64,000 nucleotides of DNA from an uncultured Acidobacteriota bacterium (GTDB lineage: Bacteria; Acidobacteriota; Vicinamibacteria; Fen-336): assembly GCA_902826455.1 (NCBI GenBank), contig CADEEV010000020.1, forward strand, positions 18,721 through 82,720, given 5' to 3'. The notes beneath the pieces were generated by a model. It was given only the letters and a program-made list of their open reading frames with translations. It was not told the origin of the DNA and searched no databases. Shown piece by piece: positions 33,334 to 41,609 of this stretch (position 1 is its first letter; each line of letters begins with the position of its first letter). A program made the translations under genes and the position numbers.

Positions 33334-34094
33334 CCGACGAGTTCCCGCGACATGAGGCGCATCTTCATGAGGAGACCGCGCTCCTGCAGGTCCTGCTGCA
33401 CACGCAGGAAGTCCTCCGGGTTGGCACAGGGGTCGAGGGATCCCACCTCGCGCAAGACATGGTCCACGTCGTCGAGGACCGGCCGGACGCTCGCGACGCT
33501 GTCGTCGTCGAGGGCCACGAGCAGCGCGCTGCGCGCGACCAGCTCGCGGCTCTTCTTCGATTCCTCCGACAGGTCGACGTGCCGATCGCGGAGCGAGCAG
33601 GCCCGGGGCGCGGCCGCGACGGTCATCAGCACGTCCTGCGCGTCGTTGAGGTACGCGACGGCCTGCTCTCGGGCCACCGTGCGTTCGAGGCGCCGCAGCG
33701 CCTCGGCGTCCATGGCGACGGGGGCAACGCTCGCCACCGGCTCCGGGTTCCTGCGCTCGGGCCGGCTCACGAGCATCGGCACGAGCACGAACAGGAGCGC
33801 CGCGACGCCGAGACCATGAGCGACGCTCAGGAAGCGGAAGGGCCGCGACTGCACGGCGCCGTCCACCCGCGCCTTCACCCGCGCGACGAGGAACTCCACC
33901 GGCACGGGAAGCGAGGCGTCGCGCGCCGGATCCGCGGCGAGCGTCTCGAGCATCGCCAGGGAGGCCGCGTGGTCGCGGCGGCAGTCCTCGCAAGACTCGA
34001 CATGGAGCAGCGTCGCCTCGCGCTCGGCGCCGTCGAGGCAGCCGGCGGCCAGCAGGCTGACCCGGGTGCGCCAGCGCTCGTGGAAGAGCCTCAC
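33330..34094 (-). CDS. Zinc-binding (ZAS) anti-sigma factor, membrane anchored
   Basis: A 254-residue protein that would bind and hold the ECF sigma factor encoded just upstream. The anti-sigma zinc motif HxxxCxxC is H31-VES-C35-ED-C38. One membrane helix lies at about 89-112 (VAHGLGVAALLFVLVPMLVS). The periplasmic part of about 140 residues is mostly helical and charged (DAEALRRLERTVAREQAVAYL, then LVALDDDSVASVRPVLDDVD) and is the likely sensor or proteolysis target. The GTG at 34094 overlaps the sigma stop by 4 bp, the usual coupling for such pairs. Confidence 0.9.
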   Translation of the reverse strand: MRLFHERWRTRVSLLAAGCLDGAEREATLLHVESCEDCRRDHAASLAMLETLAADPARDASLPVPVEFLVARVKARVDGAVQSRPFRFLSVAHGLGVAALLFVLVPMLVSRPERRNPEPVASVAPVAMDAEALRRLERTVAREQAVAYLNDAQDVLMTVAAAPRACSLRDRHVDLSEESKKSRELVARSALLVALDDDSVASVRPVLDDVDHVLREVGSLDPCANPEDFLRVQQDLQERGLLMKMRLMSRELVG

Positions 34095-34675
34095 GTGCGC
34101 AGCCCCGACAAGCGGCGGCGCATCTCGTGGATGGCCCGGTGCAGGCTGCTCTTCACGGTGCCGAGGCGCATGCCGAGCGTCACGGCGATCTCCTCGAGGC
34201 TCCGTTCCTCGTAGTGCCGCAGGACGAAGACCGCGCGCTGCCGCTCCGGCAAGCCGCCGAGCGCCGCGGCGATGCGACGCGCGGTCTCGCCCCCCAGGGC
34301 GCGCGCCTCCGGCGATGGCGCCTCGGCCGTGAGGGTCTCGTGATGATCCCCCTCGACCATCGGCTCGAAGCTGGCTCGCCGGCGCTTCTCGCGCCGGTAG
34401 CGGTCGATCGACTGGTTGACCGCGATGCGCGAGAGCCACGGCCCGACCTCGGCGGCGGCGTTCCAGCGCGCTGCGTGCTCGTACGCCTTCACGAACGTCT
34501 CCTGGACCACGTCGAGGGCGTCATCGGGATTCCGGAGATAGGCGAGCGCGATGCGGTGCACGCGCCGCGAGTGTCGCTCCATGAGGGGCCCCAGGGCGTC
34601 CTTGTCGCCCCGGGCGAGCCGCCCCATGAGCTCCCGGTCGGACGTGGCCACACCGGCATTGGACCATGGCTCCAC
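34091..34675 (-). CDS. ECF-type RNA polymerase sigma factor
   Basis: A 194-residue alternative sigma factor. Region 2 is visible as DALDVVQETFVKAYEHAARW and RIAVNQSIDRYRR. A linker of about 35 residues is followed by region 4 (LPERQRAVFVLRHYEERS, LEEIAVTLGMRLGTVKSSLHRA). The GTG start at 34675 lies 3 bases after the lipoprotein stop; a second in-frame GTG at 34651 is possible. It sits second in a five-gene operon and is followed by its anti-sigma factor. The operon promoter resembles an ECF promoter, which suggests positive autoregulation. Confidence 0.92.
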   Translation of the reverse strand: MEPWSNAGVATSDRELMGRLARGDKDALGPLMERHSRRVHRIALAYLRNPDDALDVVQETFVKAYEHAARWNAAAEVGPWLSRIAVNQSIDRYRREKRRRASFEPMVEGDHHETLTAEAPSPEARALGGETARRIAAALGGLPERQRAVFVLRHYEERSLEEIAVTLGMRLGTVKSSLHRAIHEMRRRLSGLRT

Positions 34676-34678
34676 CCA

Positions 34679-35065
34679 CTACCGCAGCCAGACGAGGACG
34701 TGGTCGCCCCCCTCCTCGTCGACTTCCACAAGGACGCCACGGCCCGCTTTCTCGAGGTTCTCGGGGAGCAGGCACAGTCGGGCGAACTGCTGACCCTGGT
34801 CCTCCGAGTCGTCGTCGAAGGCGATGGCGCCGGCCTTGCGGACGAGCCACAGCGGCGCGCTCACGCTCACGAGTTCCCGGTCGGAGGGGTCGTACACGAG
34901 GACGTTCAGGGAGCCCGGCTTGCCGGTGCCCTGGACCCGCGCCGCTTCGGCGAGCGCCTTCGAGAAGGCCGGCGCCGGATCGTCGACGCGGCTGACGTTC
35001 ACGAGACAGCCCGAGAGGCCGAGGGTGAGAGAGGCCACGAGTACGGCGAACGACGGGCGCTTCAT
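34679..35065 (-). CDS. Lipoprotein with the sigma-operon C-terminal domain
   Basis: A 128-residue lipoprotein, the first gene of the ECF sigma operon. The signal ends in a textbook lipobox LSGC (C20). Residues 50-128 form the shared domain: SLNVLVYDPSDRELVSVSAP, LWLVRKAG, then after an acidic insert GVLVEVDEEGGDHVLVWLR. The overall pattern is the same as the two distal genes of the operon, at low identity. AAGGAAG precedes the ATG. The operon thus places one domain copy at a membrane surface and two in secreted proteins. Its function is unknown. Confidence 0.83.
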   Translation of the reverse strand: MKRPSFAVLVASLTLGLSGCLVNVSRVDDPAPAFSKALAEAARVQGTGKPGSLNVLVYDPSDRELVSVSAPLWLVRKAGAIAFDDDSEDQGQQFARLCLLPENLEKAGRGVLVEVDEEGGDHVLVWLR

Positions 35066-35074
35066 GTCGCTTCC

Positions 35075-35102
35075 TTAACGCACGAGCGGTCAGGGAGGTT
35101 CC
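35075..35102 (-). promoter_or_regulatory. ECF-type promoter of the sigma operon
   Basis: The minus strand reads GGAACC, 16 bases, CGTTAA, matching the common ECF pattern with an AAC-containing -35 box and a CGT-type -10 box. It lies 10 bp before the lipoprotein ATG. A start site 6 to 8 bases downstream would leave almost no leader, so the ribosome binding site would overlap the promoter; this weakens the call. Confidence 0.5.
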
Positions 35103-35157
35103 GAAAGCCCTGGCGCTCAAGGTATCATGCGCTCCGAAGCTGTTGAAGGAGAGAGGC

Positions 35158-35810
35158 TTGGACTCACCCCGCGATCCGATGCTCGAGCCCAGTTTTCGGG
35201 ATTCCTGGCGAATCTTCCGGATCATGGGCGAGTTCGTCGAGGGCTTCGAGACCCTGGCCCAGATCACGAGGGGCGTCGCGGTCTTCGGGTCCGCCCGCAG
35301 CCAGCCGGGGACCCCGGACTACGAGCGGGCGCAGCGCATGGGCCAGGCGATCGCCGAGGCCGGCTACACCGTCATCACCGGGGGCGGCCCGGGGGACATG
35401 GAAGCCGCGAACAAGGGCGCCCTCGACAGCGGAGGTGCTTCGGTGGGCCTCGCGATCGAGCTGCCCTACGAGCCGCGACCCAACCCGTTCCTCACGAAGA
35501 CCGTGACCTTCCACTACTTCTTCGTGCGCAAGGTCATGTTCGTGAAGTACTGCCAGGCCTTCGTGATCATGCCCGGCGGCTTCGGAACCCTGGACGAGCT
35601 GTTCGAGGCGGTGACGCTGGTGCAGACCACCAAGATCCGCCCCTTCCCGGTGATCCTCGCCGGCGAGGACGACTACTGGGACGGGCTGCTCGAGTGGCTG
35701 CGGAACACGGTCGTGGCCCGGGGCAAGGCGCGGCCCGAGGACATGGACATCCTGATGCGGGGCCGGACGCCCGCCGACGTGCTCGCGATACTGAAGGAGA
35801 AGTCGATCTC

Positions 35811-35814
<4 letters not shown>
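35158..35814 (+). CDS. LOG-family Rossmann-fold protein (TIGR00730 type)
   Basis: A 218-residue cytosolic protein of the lysine-decarboxylase-like/LOG family. Members hydrolyse the N-glycosidic bond of cytokinin-type or other nucleoside monophosphates. The signature motifs are GGGPGDMEAANKGA and PGGFGTLDE (the PGGxGTxxE catalytic motif). The start is the TTG at 35158: AAGGAG lies exactly 6 bases upstream, while the TTG at 35143 precedes that element. Its stop overlaps the next gene by 4 bp, giving a two-gene unit with isocitrate dehydrogenase. The substrate in this organism is unknown. Confidence 0.9.
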
Positions 35815-36815
<1,001 letters not shown>

Positions 36816-36820
36816 CGGTC

Positions 36821-37171
36821 CTACTCCTTGTCGCTGCTCGTGAGGGCGTGGAAAGCCCAGCTCACGACCGACACCACGAGGCTGCCCAGCAGCCCCGCGA
36901 CGAAGCCCGAGACGTGGTAGCCGGGGACGAAGGCCGAGGCGAGCCACAACAGGAGCCCGTTCAGCACGAAGTAGAACAGGCCCAGGGTGAGGATCAGCGC
37001 CGGCAGCGCCAGGAACATCGCGATGGGCCGGACGATCAGGTTGAACAGGCCGAACACGAGGCCGGCCAGCAGGAGCGTCACCCAGCTTCCGGTGAACGAG
37101 ATGCCGGGCACGACGGCGGCGGTCGCGAGCAGCGCGAGCGCGTTGCCGATGATGGCCAGGAGCAGCTTCAC
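36821..37171 (-). CDS. Four-helix membrane protein (phage holin family IV)
   Basis: A 116-residue inner membrane protein with four hydrophobic segments and the pattern FGLFNLIVRPI, FYFVLNGLLLWLASAFVPGY that marks the widespread Phage_holin_4_2 family. Despite the name, most members are chromosomal and unrelated to lysis; their role is unknown. The GTG at 37171 overlaps the stop of the DUF4412 gene and follows GGAGG. The C-terminus ends convergently 5 bp after the isocitrate dehydrogenase gene. Confidence 0.85.
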   Translation of the reverse strand: MKLLLAIIGNALALLATAAVVPGISFTGSWVTLLLAGLVFGLFNLIVRPIAMFLALPALILTLGLFYFVLNGLLLWLASAFVPGYHVSGFVAGLLGSLVVSVVSWAFHALTSSDKE

Positions 37172-37857
37172 TTGTCCTCCAGCTCTTCCTTGACGACGTC
37201 CCAGCCCGCCGGCACCTCGAACAGCTTCGCGGCGACCGGTCCGACCGTCACCTTCGTGACGCTGGTCCGGGTCTCCTGGATGTCGCCCATGACGTTGACC
37301 CGGGAGCGTGTCTCGAGGGGAAAGCCCGGCAGCGTCCGGATCTGGTCGAGGATGGCTCCGAGGGAGTCCCGGGCCCCCGTCCATTCCAGGAAGTCGGCGA
37401 ACGCCTCGATCTTGAGCGGCACCTCCGCGGACACGTAGAGGTCGAAGATCGTCGTGCCCGCGGTGATCCGGTAGCCCTTGCACGCGTAGCCCGCGACGCT
37501 GTGCCCACGGCTGAGCGCCGTCGTGCGCGGCCTGGCGTTCGCGAGGCCCATCAGGTCGCCTGCCATGGAGAGGTCCGTGCGCGCCTGCGCCCGCAGACGA
37601 TCCGGGTCGATGACGACGGCGCGCTTGCGCTCCGGGTCGAGGCGGAAGGCCTTTCCTTCGTCGAGGCGCAGCACGAAGGCCGGCCCGCCCGGGGCGCCGG
37701 CCGCCTCGAGGCGCATCTTGCGTCCCGAGTGGCAGACCCGCGTGGCGACACCCGCTCCCTCGGCGCGGCCGCCGGAGCCCACGACCGTGGTCTGCTCGAA
37801 ACAGACGTCCGCGCCGCCGGCGAGAACCACGAGCGCGAGAGCGGCGAGGGAGATCAT
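37168..37857 (-). CDS. Secreted DUF4412-like protein
   Basis: A 229-residue exported protein with a signal peptide (MISLAALALVVLAGGADV) and a beta-rich body. Features typical of DUF4412-like envelope proteins are FRLDPERKRAVVIDPDRLR, followed by VAGYACKGYRIT and IFDLYVSAEVPLKIEAF. The fold may be LolA/LppX-like and bind lipid, but this is an inference from the pattern. It is the first gene of a two-gene operon with the four-helix membrane protein and divergent from the GGDEF-PilZ gene. Confidence 0.75.
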   Translation of the reverse strand: MISLAALALVVLAGGADVCFEQTTVVGSGGRAEGAGVATRVCHSGRKMRLEAAGAPGGPAFVLRLDEGKAFRLDPERKRAVVIDPDRLRAQARTDLSMAGDLMGLANARPRTTALSRGHSVAGYACKGYRITAGTTIFDLYVSAEVPLKIEAFADFLEWTGARDSLGAILDQIRTLPGFPLETRSRVNVMGDIQETRTSVTKVTVGPVAAKLFEVPAGWDVVKEELEDK

Positions 37858-37865
37858 TGGAAGGC

Positions 37866-37895
37866 TTTACACCCGGACGGCGGCTATCTTATTCT
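37866..37895 (+). promoter_or_regulatory. Candidate promoter of the GGDEF-PilZ gene
   Basis: TTTACA, 18 bases, TATTCT on the plus strand, about 50 bp before the GTG start. The hexamers match the consensus at five and four positions, and the spacing is one base long. Confidence 0.4.
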
Positions 37896-37942
37896 GTTTC
37901 CCCGTTCGATCTTCCCTCCCCAAGAAGAAGGCGGCGACCGTA

Positions 37943-39097
37943 GTGAAAGAGAAGAAAGCGCCCCAGGACCCTGTCGCGCTGCGGCATACGCTCCTCGAGC
38001 TGCTCGAGGCGGACCCGCCCCACGAAGAGAAACTGCTGGCGCGCTTCGAGCGCCTCAAGGGCGAAGGACCGGTCTACTCCTCCATCCTCTATATCCTCAC
38101 CCACCTGCGCTTCTCCGAGAGCGTGGGCCGCAAGCACTGGGAGCGCATCCGCTCCCATCGCGACGGGCTGCAGATGCAGCTGGGCCGCGACGTGGGCCTG
38201 CGCGTGGCCCTGCTCGACTACTTCGTGAACCTCAACCGCGAGCTCAAGAACCCCAAGATCATCGAGATCGCGATCTACGAGCGCACCGAGCGCTCCGCTG
38301 TGACGGACGGACTCACGGGCCTGTTCAACCACGCGTTCTTCCTCCAGGCGTTGAAGCGCGAGGTCAACCGTTGCAAGCGCCACGACCTCGAGATGTCCCT
38401 GGCGATGTTCGATCTCGACGACTTCAAGAAGCTCAACGACACCCGCGGCCACCTCGAGGGCGACCGCGTGCTGATGAAGGCGTCGGCGCTCATCAAGGAC
38501 GCGCTGCGGGACGTGGACGTGGCGGCGCGCTACGGCGGCGAAGAGTTCGCAGTGATCCTGCCCGACACGTCGAAGGCCGGCGCCCGGATCGTGGCCGAGC
38601 GCATCCGCGAGCGCATCGACAAGCACTTCAAGAAGCGTCGCGGCGGGCCGAAGGTCACCGTCTCGGGGGGCGTGGCAACGTTCCCCGAGGACGCCTCGAT
38701 GATGGAAGACCTGATCCGCCGCGCCGACGCAGGCCTGTACCGCTCGAAGGCGGAGGGCAAGAACCGCATCACCCTGGCCCAGCCCGAGCGCCGGCGCGAG
38801 GAGCGCATCGTGACCGACCACGCCGTGGTGGTCGGCGGTCGCGGCCAAAAGGCCGCGCGCGCGAAGAACATCTCGCGCAGCGGCATGCTCGTGAGCCTGT
38901 CCGAGCCCGTGGCCGTCGGCAGCGCAGTGAATCTGACGATCCGCGCCGTCGACGCCCAGCCCATGGCGCTGCGCGGGGAAGTGGTGCGCGTCGATCGCGC
39001 CAAGGGCCGTGCCCCCGCCTACGACGTGGCCGTGCGCCTCTCGGACGCGCCGCAGTCGCCGATGGCGCTGCTTCGCCGTCGTGCGAAACCGGCATAG
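37943..39097 (+). CDS. Diguanylate cyclase with C-terminal PilZ domain
   Basis: A 384-residue cytosolic protein. Residues 10-110 are helical with no recognised domain. The GGDEF domain (about 115-280) has an active GGEEF signature at about 198-202 and the inhibitory-site motif RDVD five residues before it, so product feedback is likely. Residues 285-384 form a PilZ domain with the Arg-rich ERRREERI segment and NISRSGM, the two c-di-GMP-binding elements. One polypeptide can therefore make and bind the messenger. The GTG at 37943 is the first plausible in-frame start after the divergent gene; there is no membrane segment. Confidence 0.9.
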   Translation: MKEKKAPQDPVALRHTLLELLEADPPHEEKLLARFERLKGEGPVYSSILYILTHLRFSESVGRKHWERIRSHRDGLQMQLGRDVGLRVALLDYFVNLNRELKNPKIIEIAIYERTERSAVTDGLTGLFNHAFFLQALKREVNRCKRHDLEMSLAMFDLDDFKKLNDTRGHLEGDRVLMKASALIKDALRDVDVAARYGGEEFAVILPDTSKAGARIVAERIRERIDKHFKKRRGGPKVTVSGGVATFPEDASMMEDLIRRADAGLYRSKAEGKNRITLAQPERRREERIVTDHAVVVGGRGQKAARAKNISRSGMLVSLSEPVAVGSAVNLTIRAVDAQPMALRGEVVRVDRAKGRAPAYDVAVRLSDAPQSPMALLRRRAKPA

Positions 39098-39116
39098 GCT
39101 TGGCTCCGCGCGAGTG

Positions 39117-40724
39117 ATGAAGCGGCGATGGGCGTTCGCGTTGGCGTTGGCGAGCCTTGCCGGCAGCGCTGCAGCCCAGGAGACCGAGCGGCCGAAGCTC
39201 GTGGTCCTCGCGACGCCGGGCGCCGCCGCCTTCACGACCGAGCAGGTGCGCAACCTGCTGCGGCTGAAGCTCGATGCCCCGCTCTACCGGGAACCGGCGG
39301 CGATCGCCCAGAGCCTCGAGCTGCGCTACAAGGACGAGGGCTATCCCGGTGCTCGCGTCACGGGCGCGTTCGATCCTGCGACCGGCACGCTGACGCTCGC
39401 GGTGAGCGAGGGCAAGGTCACGAGCGTCGCCATCGAGGGTCTGGAGGGCAAGGCCGCGGAGCACGCCCTCACGGCGGCCGCTCTGAGGCCCGGAAGTGCC
39501 CTGCGCACGGCTGACATCGAAGGCGCCTTCCTGCGCCTGGACGAGGCATCGGAGGGCGCGCTCACCTACGGCACCTACACGTTGACCCCCGAAGACGACG
39601 GCGTGCACGTGGCCCTATCGCCGTCTCTCGCACCGCGCCTCAAGATCGCCCCGCGCTTCAGCCTGAATCGCGCCGCCGGTCGCAAGAACCGGGTGGACGG
39701 CTGGGCGTTCCCGGTCGGCGCGGAGTTCACGATCCGCGATCGCGGGTCGTACAACCACACGGCCGTGTCGGCCGTTGCCGCCTACGCCTGGAGCGCCAAG
39801 GACTGGCGCTACGCCCTGGGCGCCCAGCGTTCCTTCGGCAAGGACGGCCCGTTCAGCCTGGGGTACGAGTACCACGACTTCACCGACACCGACGACCTGT
39901 TCCGGCTCGTGGGCGTGGAAGAGGCGAAGGGCGCCGCCGTGAGCACGTCGCGTTCGCGCGACTTCTACCAACGCACGGGCCACGAGCTCTACGCGTTCCT
40001 GCGCCTCGGGCTGCGCGCCGAAGTAGGCCTCACCTATCGCAACGACGAGTACCGCAGCCTGCCCGTCACGACGGGCGACACGAACCCCAACCCCGAGATC
40101 GAGCCGGGCCTCGCGCGCTCCTTCATCGCGACGGTGCGCTATTCGTCTCTCGGCAACCTGTTCGAGAAACCGAGCACCCAGCGTCACTCCTATCTCCAGC
40201 GCAGCCTGTACGGGCTCTATCACAACCCGCCACGGCGCTTCCGCGGCGAGGTGACGGTCGAGTGGGCGCCCGACGACATCGGCGGCGAGCTCAGCTATCG
40301 CCGCGCGATCGGCAACTTCCGCTTCCACCAGCCCCTGACCGAGACCCAGACCTTCGACGCCCGCGTGCTGATCGGCCTCGCGGGCGGAGACACTCCGCTC
40401 CAGAAGCGACTGGCGCTGGGCGGTGACGGCACGTTGCGAGGCTACGAGTTCAAGGAGTTCCGCGGTGACAGCATGGGTCTCGTCACGGCCGAATACGGCG
40501 TGATGCCGCGCCCGTTCCTGCCGAAGCTGATCCTGTTCTACGACGGCGGCAAGATGTGGCGCGACGCTCCCGACGATCGCTGGAAGAGCGACCTCGGCCT
40601 GGGGCTGCGCTTCCCTCCCGACGCGGGCGGTCTCTTCGGCCGGGTTGATTTCGCCCGGGCGCTCTCCTCCGGCGGTGTCGACCGCAAGATCGTCACGACC
40701 TTCCGTCTCCAGATCCCGTTCTAG
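39117..40724 (+). CDS. BamA/Omp85-like outer membrane protein with short POTRA region
   Basis: A 535-residue outer membrane protein. The signal peptide spans about 1-21 (ALASLAGSAAAQ). Residues 35-170 hold one or two POTRA-like modules (SLELRYKDEGYPGARVTGAF). A 16-stranded barrel follows. The Omp85 signature region is LGGDGTLRGYEFKEF near 440-455, and the chain ends in Phe (RLQIPF) as most barrel proteins do. It is smaller than BamA, closer to TamA-like or patatin-associated forms. It lies 4 bp upstream of a secreted protein gene. The ATG at 39117 has only a weak ribosome binding site. Confidence 0.87.
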   Translation: MKRRWAFALALASLAGSAAAQETERPKLVVLATPGAAAFTTEQVRNLLRLKLDAPLYREPAAIAQSLELRYKDEGYPGARVTGAFDPATGTLTLAVSEGKVTSVAIEGLEGKAAEHALTAAALRPGSALRTADIEGAFLRLDEASEGALTYGTYTLTPEDDGVHVALSPSLAPRLKIAPRFSLNRAAGRKNRVDGWAFPVGAEFTIRDRGSYNHTAVSAVAAYAWSAKDWRYALGAQRSFGKDGPFSLGYEYHDFTDTDDLFRLVGVEEAKGAAVSTSRSRDFYQRTGHELYAFLRLGLRAEVGLTYRNDEYRSLPVTTGDTNPNPEIEPGLARSFIATVRYSSLGNLFEKPSTQRHSYLQRSLYGLYHNPPRRFRGEVTVEWAPDDIGGELSYRRAIGNFRFHQPLTETQTFDARVLIGLAGGDTPLQKRLALGGDGTLRGYEFKEFRGDSMGLVTAEYGVMPRPFLPKLILFYDGGKMWRDAPDDRWKSDLGLGLRFPPDAGGLFGRVDFARALSSGGVDRKIVTTFRLQIPF

Positions 40725-40728
40725 CCCC

Positions 40729-41532
40729 ATGCTCGGCCTGAGCTGCCTCGCCCTGCTCGCGGCGCTCGCCCAGGACGTCCACACGCCCGCGCCGCTGCCC
40801 GAGGGCAATGCCTACGTCCGCGGGCTCGTGGGGCGGCAGCGCGCGCGGGAGGAGTCCCTCAACCGCTACACGTACGACGTCCTCGAGGCCGACGAGCAGC
40901 TCGACGACAAGGACCGCGTCAAGAAGCGCGAGACCAAGCGCTACGAGGTCTTCTACGTCAAGGGGCTGCCGATCCGGCGCTGGGTGGAGGAGAACGGCAA
41001 GCCTCTCGACGCCGACGACCAGAAGAAGGAGGACCGCAAGGTTCGCGAGAGGGTCGACGCCTTCACGAAAGGGACGGTGGCGCGCGAGCAGCCCGGGTTC
41101 CGGCTGTCCCAGATCCTCGAGCGCTACGACTTCAAGGCCGTGTCGCGCGAGGCGCTCGCGAGCGGCGAGGCGATCCTGCTCGAGTTCCAGCCGCTTCCCG
41201 GCAAGCGAGCGCTCGACAGCGACAACGTCCTGCGCGCCGTGGCCGGGCGGATCTGGGTGGACGAAGCGGACCAGGCCGTGGCGAGGGCCCAGATCCGCAA
41301 CACCTCGGGCATCAAGTTCGGGTGGGGTCTCGGCGCCTCCGTGAAGAGCCTGGACGTGGACCTGGAGTTCCTGCGGATGGACGACGGCGTGTGGCTTCCG
41401 CTCCGCGTCTCCGCCACGGCCGCGGGGCGGATGCTGGTCTTCAAGGGCTTCCGCACGCGCCGCTCCACGACGTACTCGAACTGGAAGCGCTTCGAGGTCG
41501 ACACGGACGAGCAGGTGGCTCCAGCTCCCTAG
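40729..41532 (+). CDS. Secreted protein of unknown function, partner of the BamA-like protein
   Basis: A 267-residue exported protein with a short signal peptide (LGLSCLALLAALAQ). The mature part is highly charged and probably beta-rich: YTYDVLEADEQLDDKDR, KRYEVFYVKGLPIRRW, then IWVDEADQAVARAQI and FKGFRTRRSTTYSNWKRFEV. The alternating strands ending in a Tyr-rich edge recall LolA-like or outer membrane lipoprotein-sorting folds, but I cannot assign a family. The ATG lies 4 bp after the barrel gene stop, so a joint role at the outer membrane is likely. Confidence 0.72.
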   Translation: MLGLSCLALLAALAQDVHTPAPLPEGNAYVRGLVGRQRAREESLNRYTYDVLEADEQLDDKDRVKKRETKRYEVFYVKGLPIRRWVEENGKPLDADDQKKEDRKVRERVDAFTKGTVAREQPGFRLSQILERYDFKAVSREALASGEAILLEFQPLPGKRALDSDNVLRAVAGRIWVDEADQAVARAQIRNTSGIKFGWGLGASVKSLDVDLEFLRMDDGVWLPLRVSATAAGRMLVFKGFRTRRSTTYSNWKRFEVDTDEQVAPAP

Positions 41533-41562
41533 CCGGGGCCCTCCCGACGCTTCCGTCCGACA

Positions 41563-41591
41563 TTGATACGCAGCCGACAAATCTGTAGGAT
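41563..41591 (+). promoter_or_regulatory. Promoter of the sigma-54 activator gene
   Basis: TTGATA, 17 bases, TAGGAT on the plus strand, 18 bp before the ATG. It fits sigma-70 spacing. Its spacer and -10 box are covered by the 19-bp site at 41576-41594 that recurs inverted upstream of amtB. Confidence 0.5.
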
Positions 41592-41594
41592 CAG
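41576..41594 (+). repeat. Inverted site, left copy (overlaps activator promoter)
   Basis: The 19 bases GACAAATCTGTAGGATCAG match the right copy at 43181-43199, read on the opposite strand, at 17 of 19 positions. The site covers the -10 region of the activator gene. It may be a binding site of the activator or of another regulator. Confidence 0.6.
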
Positions 41595-41609
41595 GCCCGG
41601 CCCACCGCC

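Noticed and set aside
36821..37171. Holin annotation as evidence of a prophage
   Set aside because: The holin IV family is mostly chromosomal, and no other phage gene, integrase or attachment site is visible.
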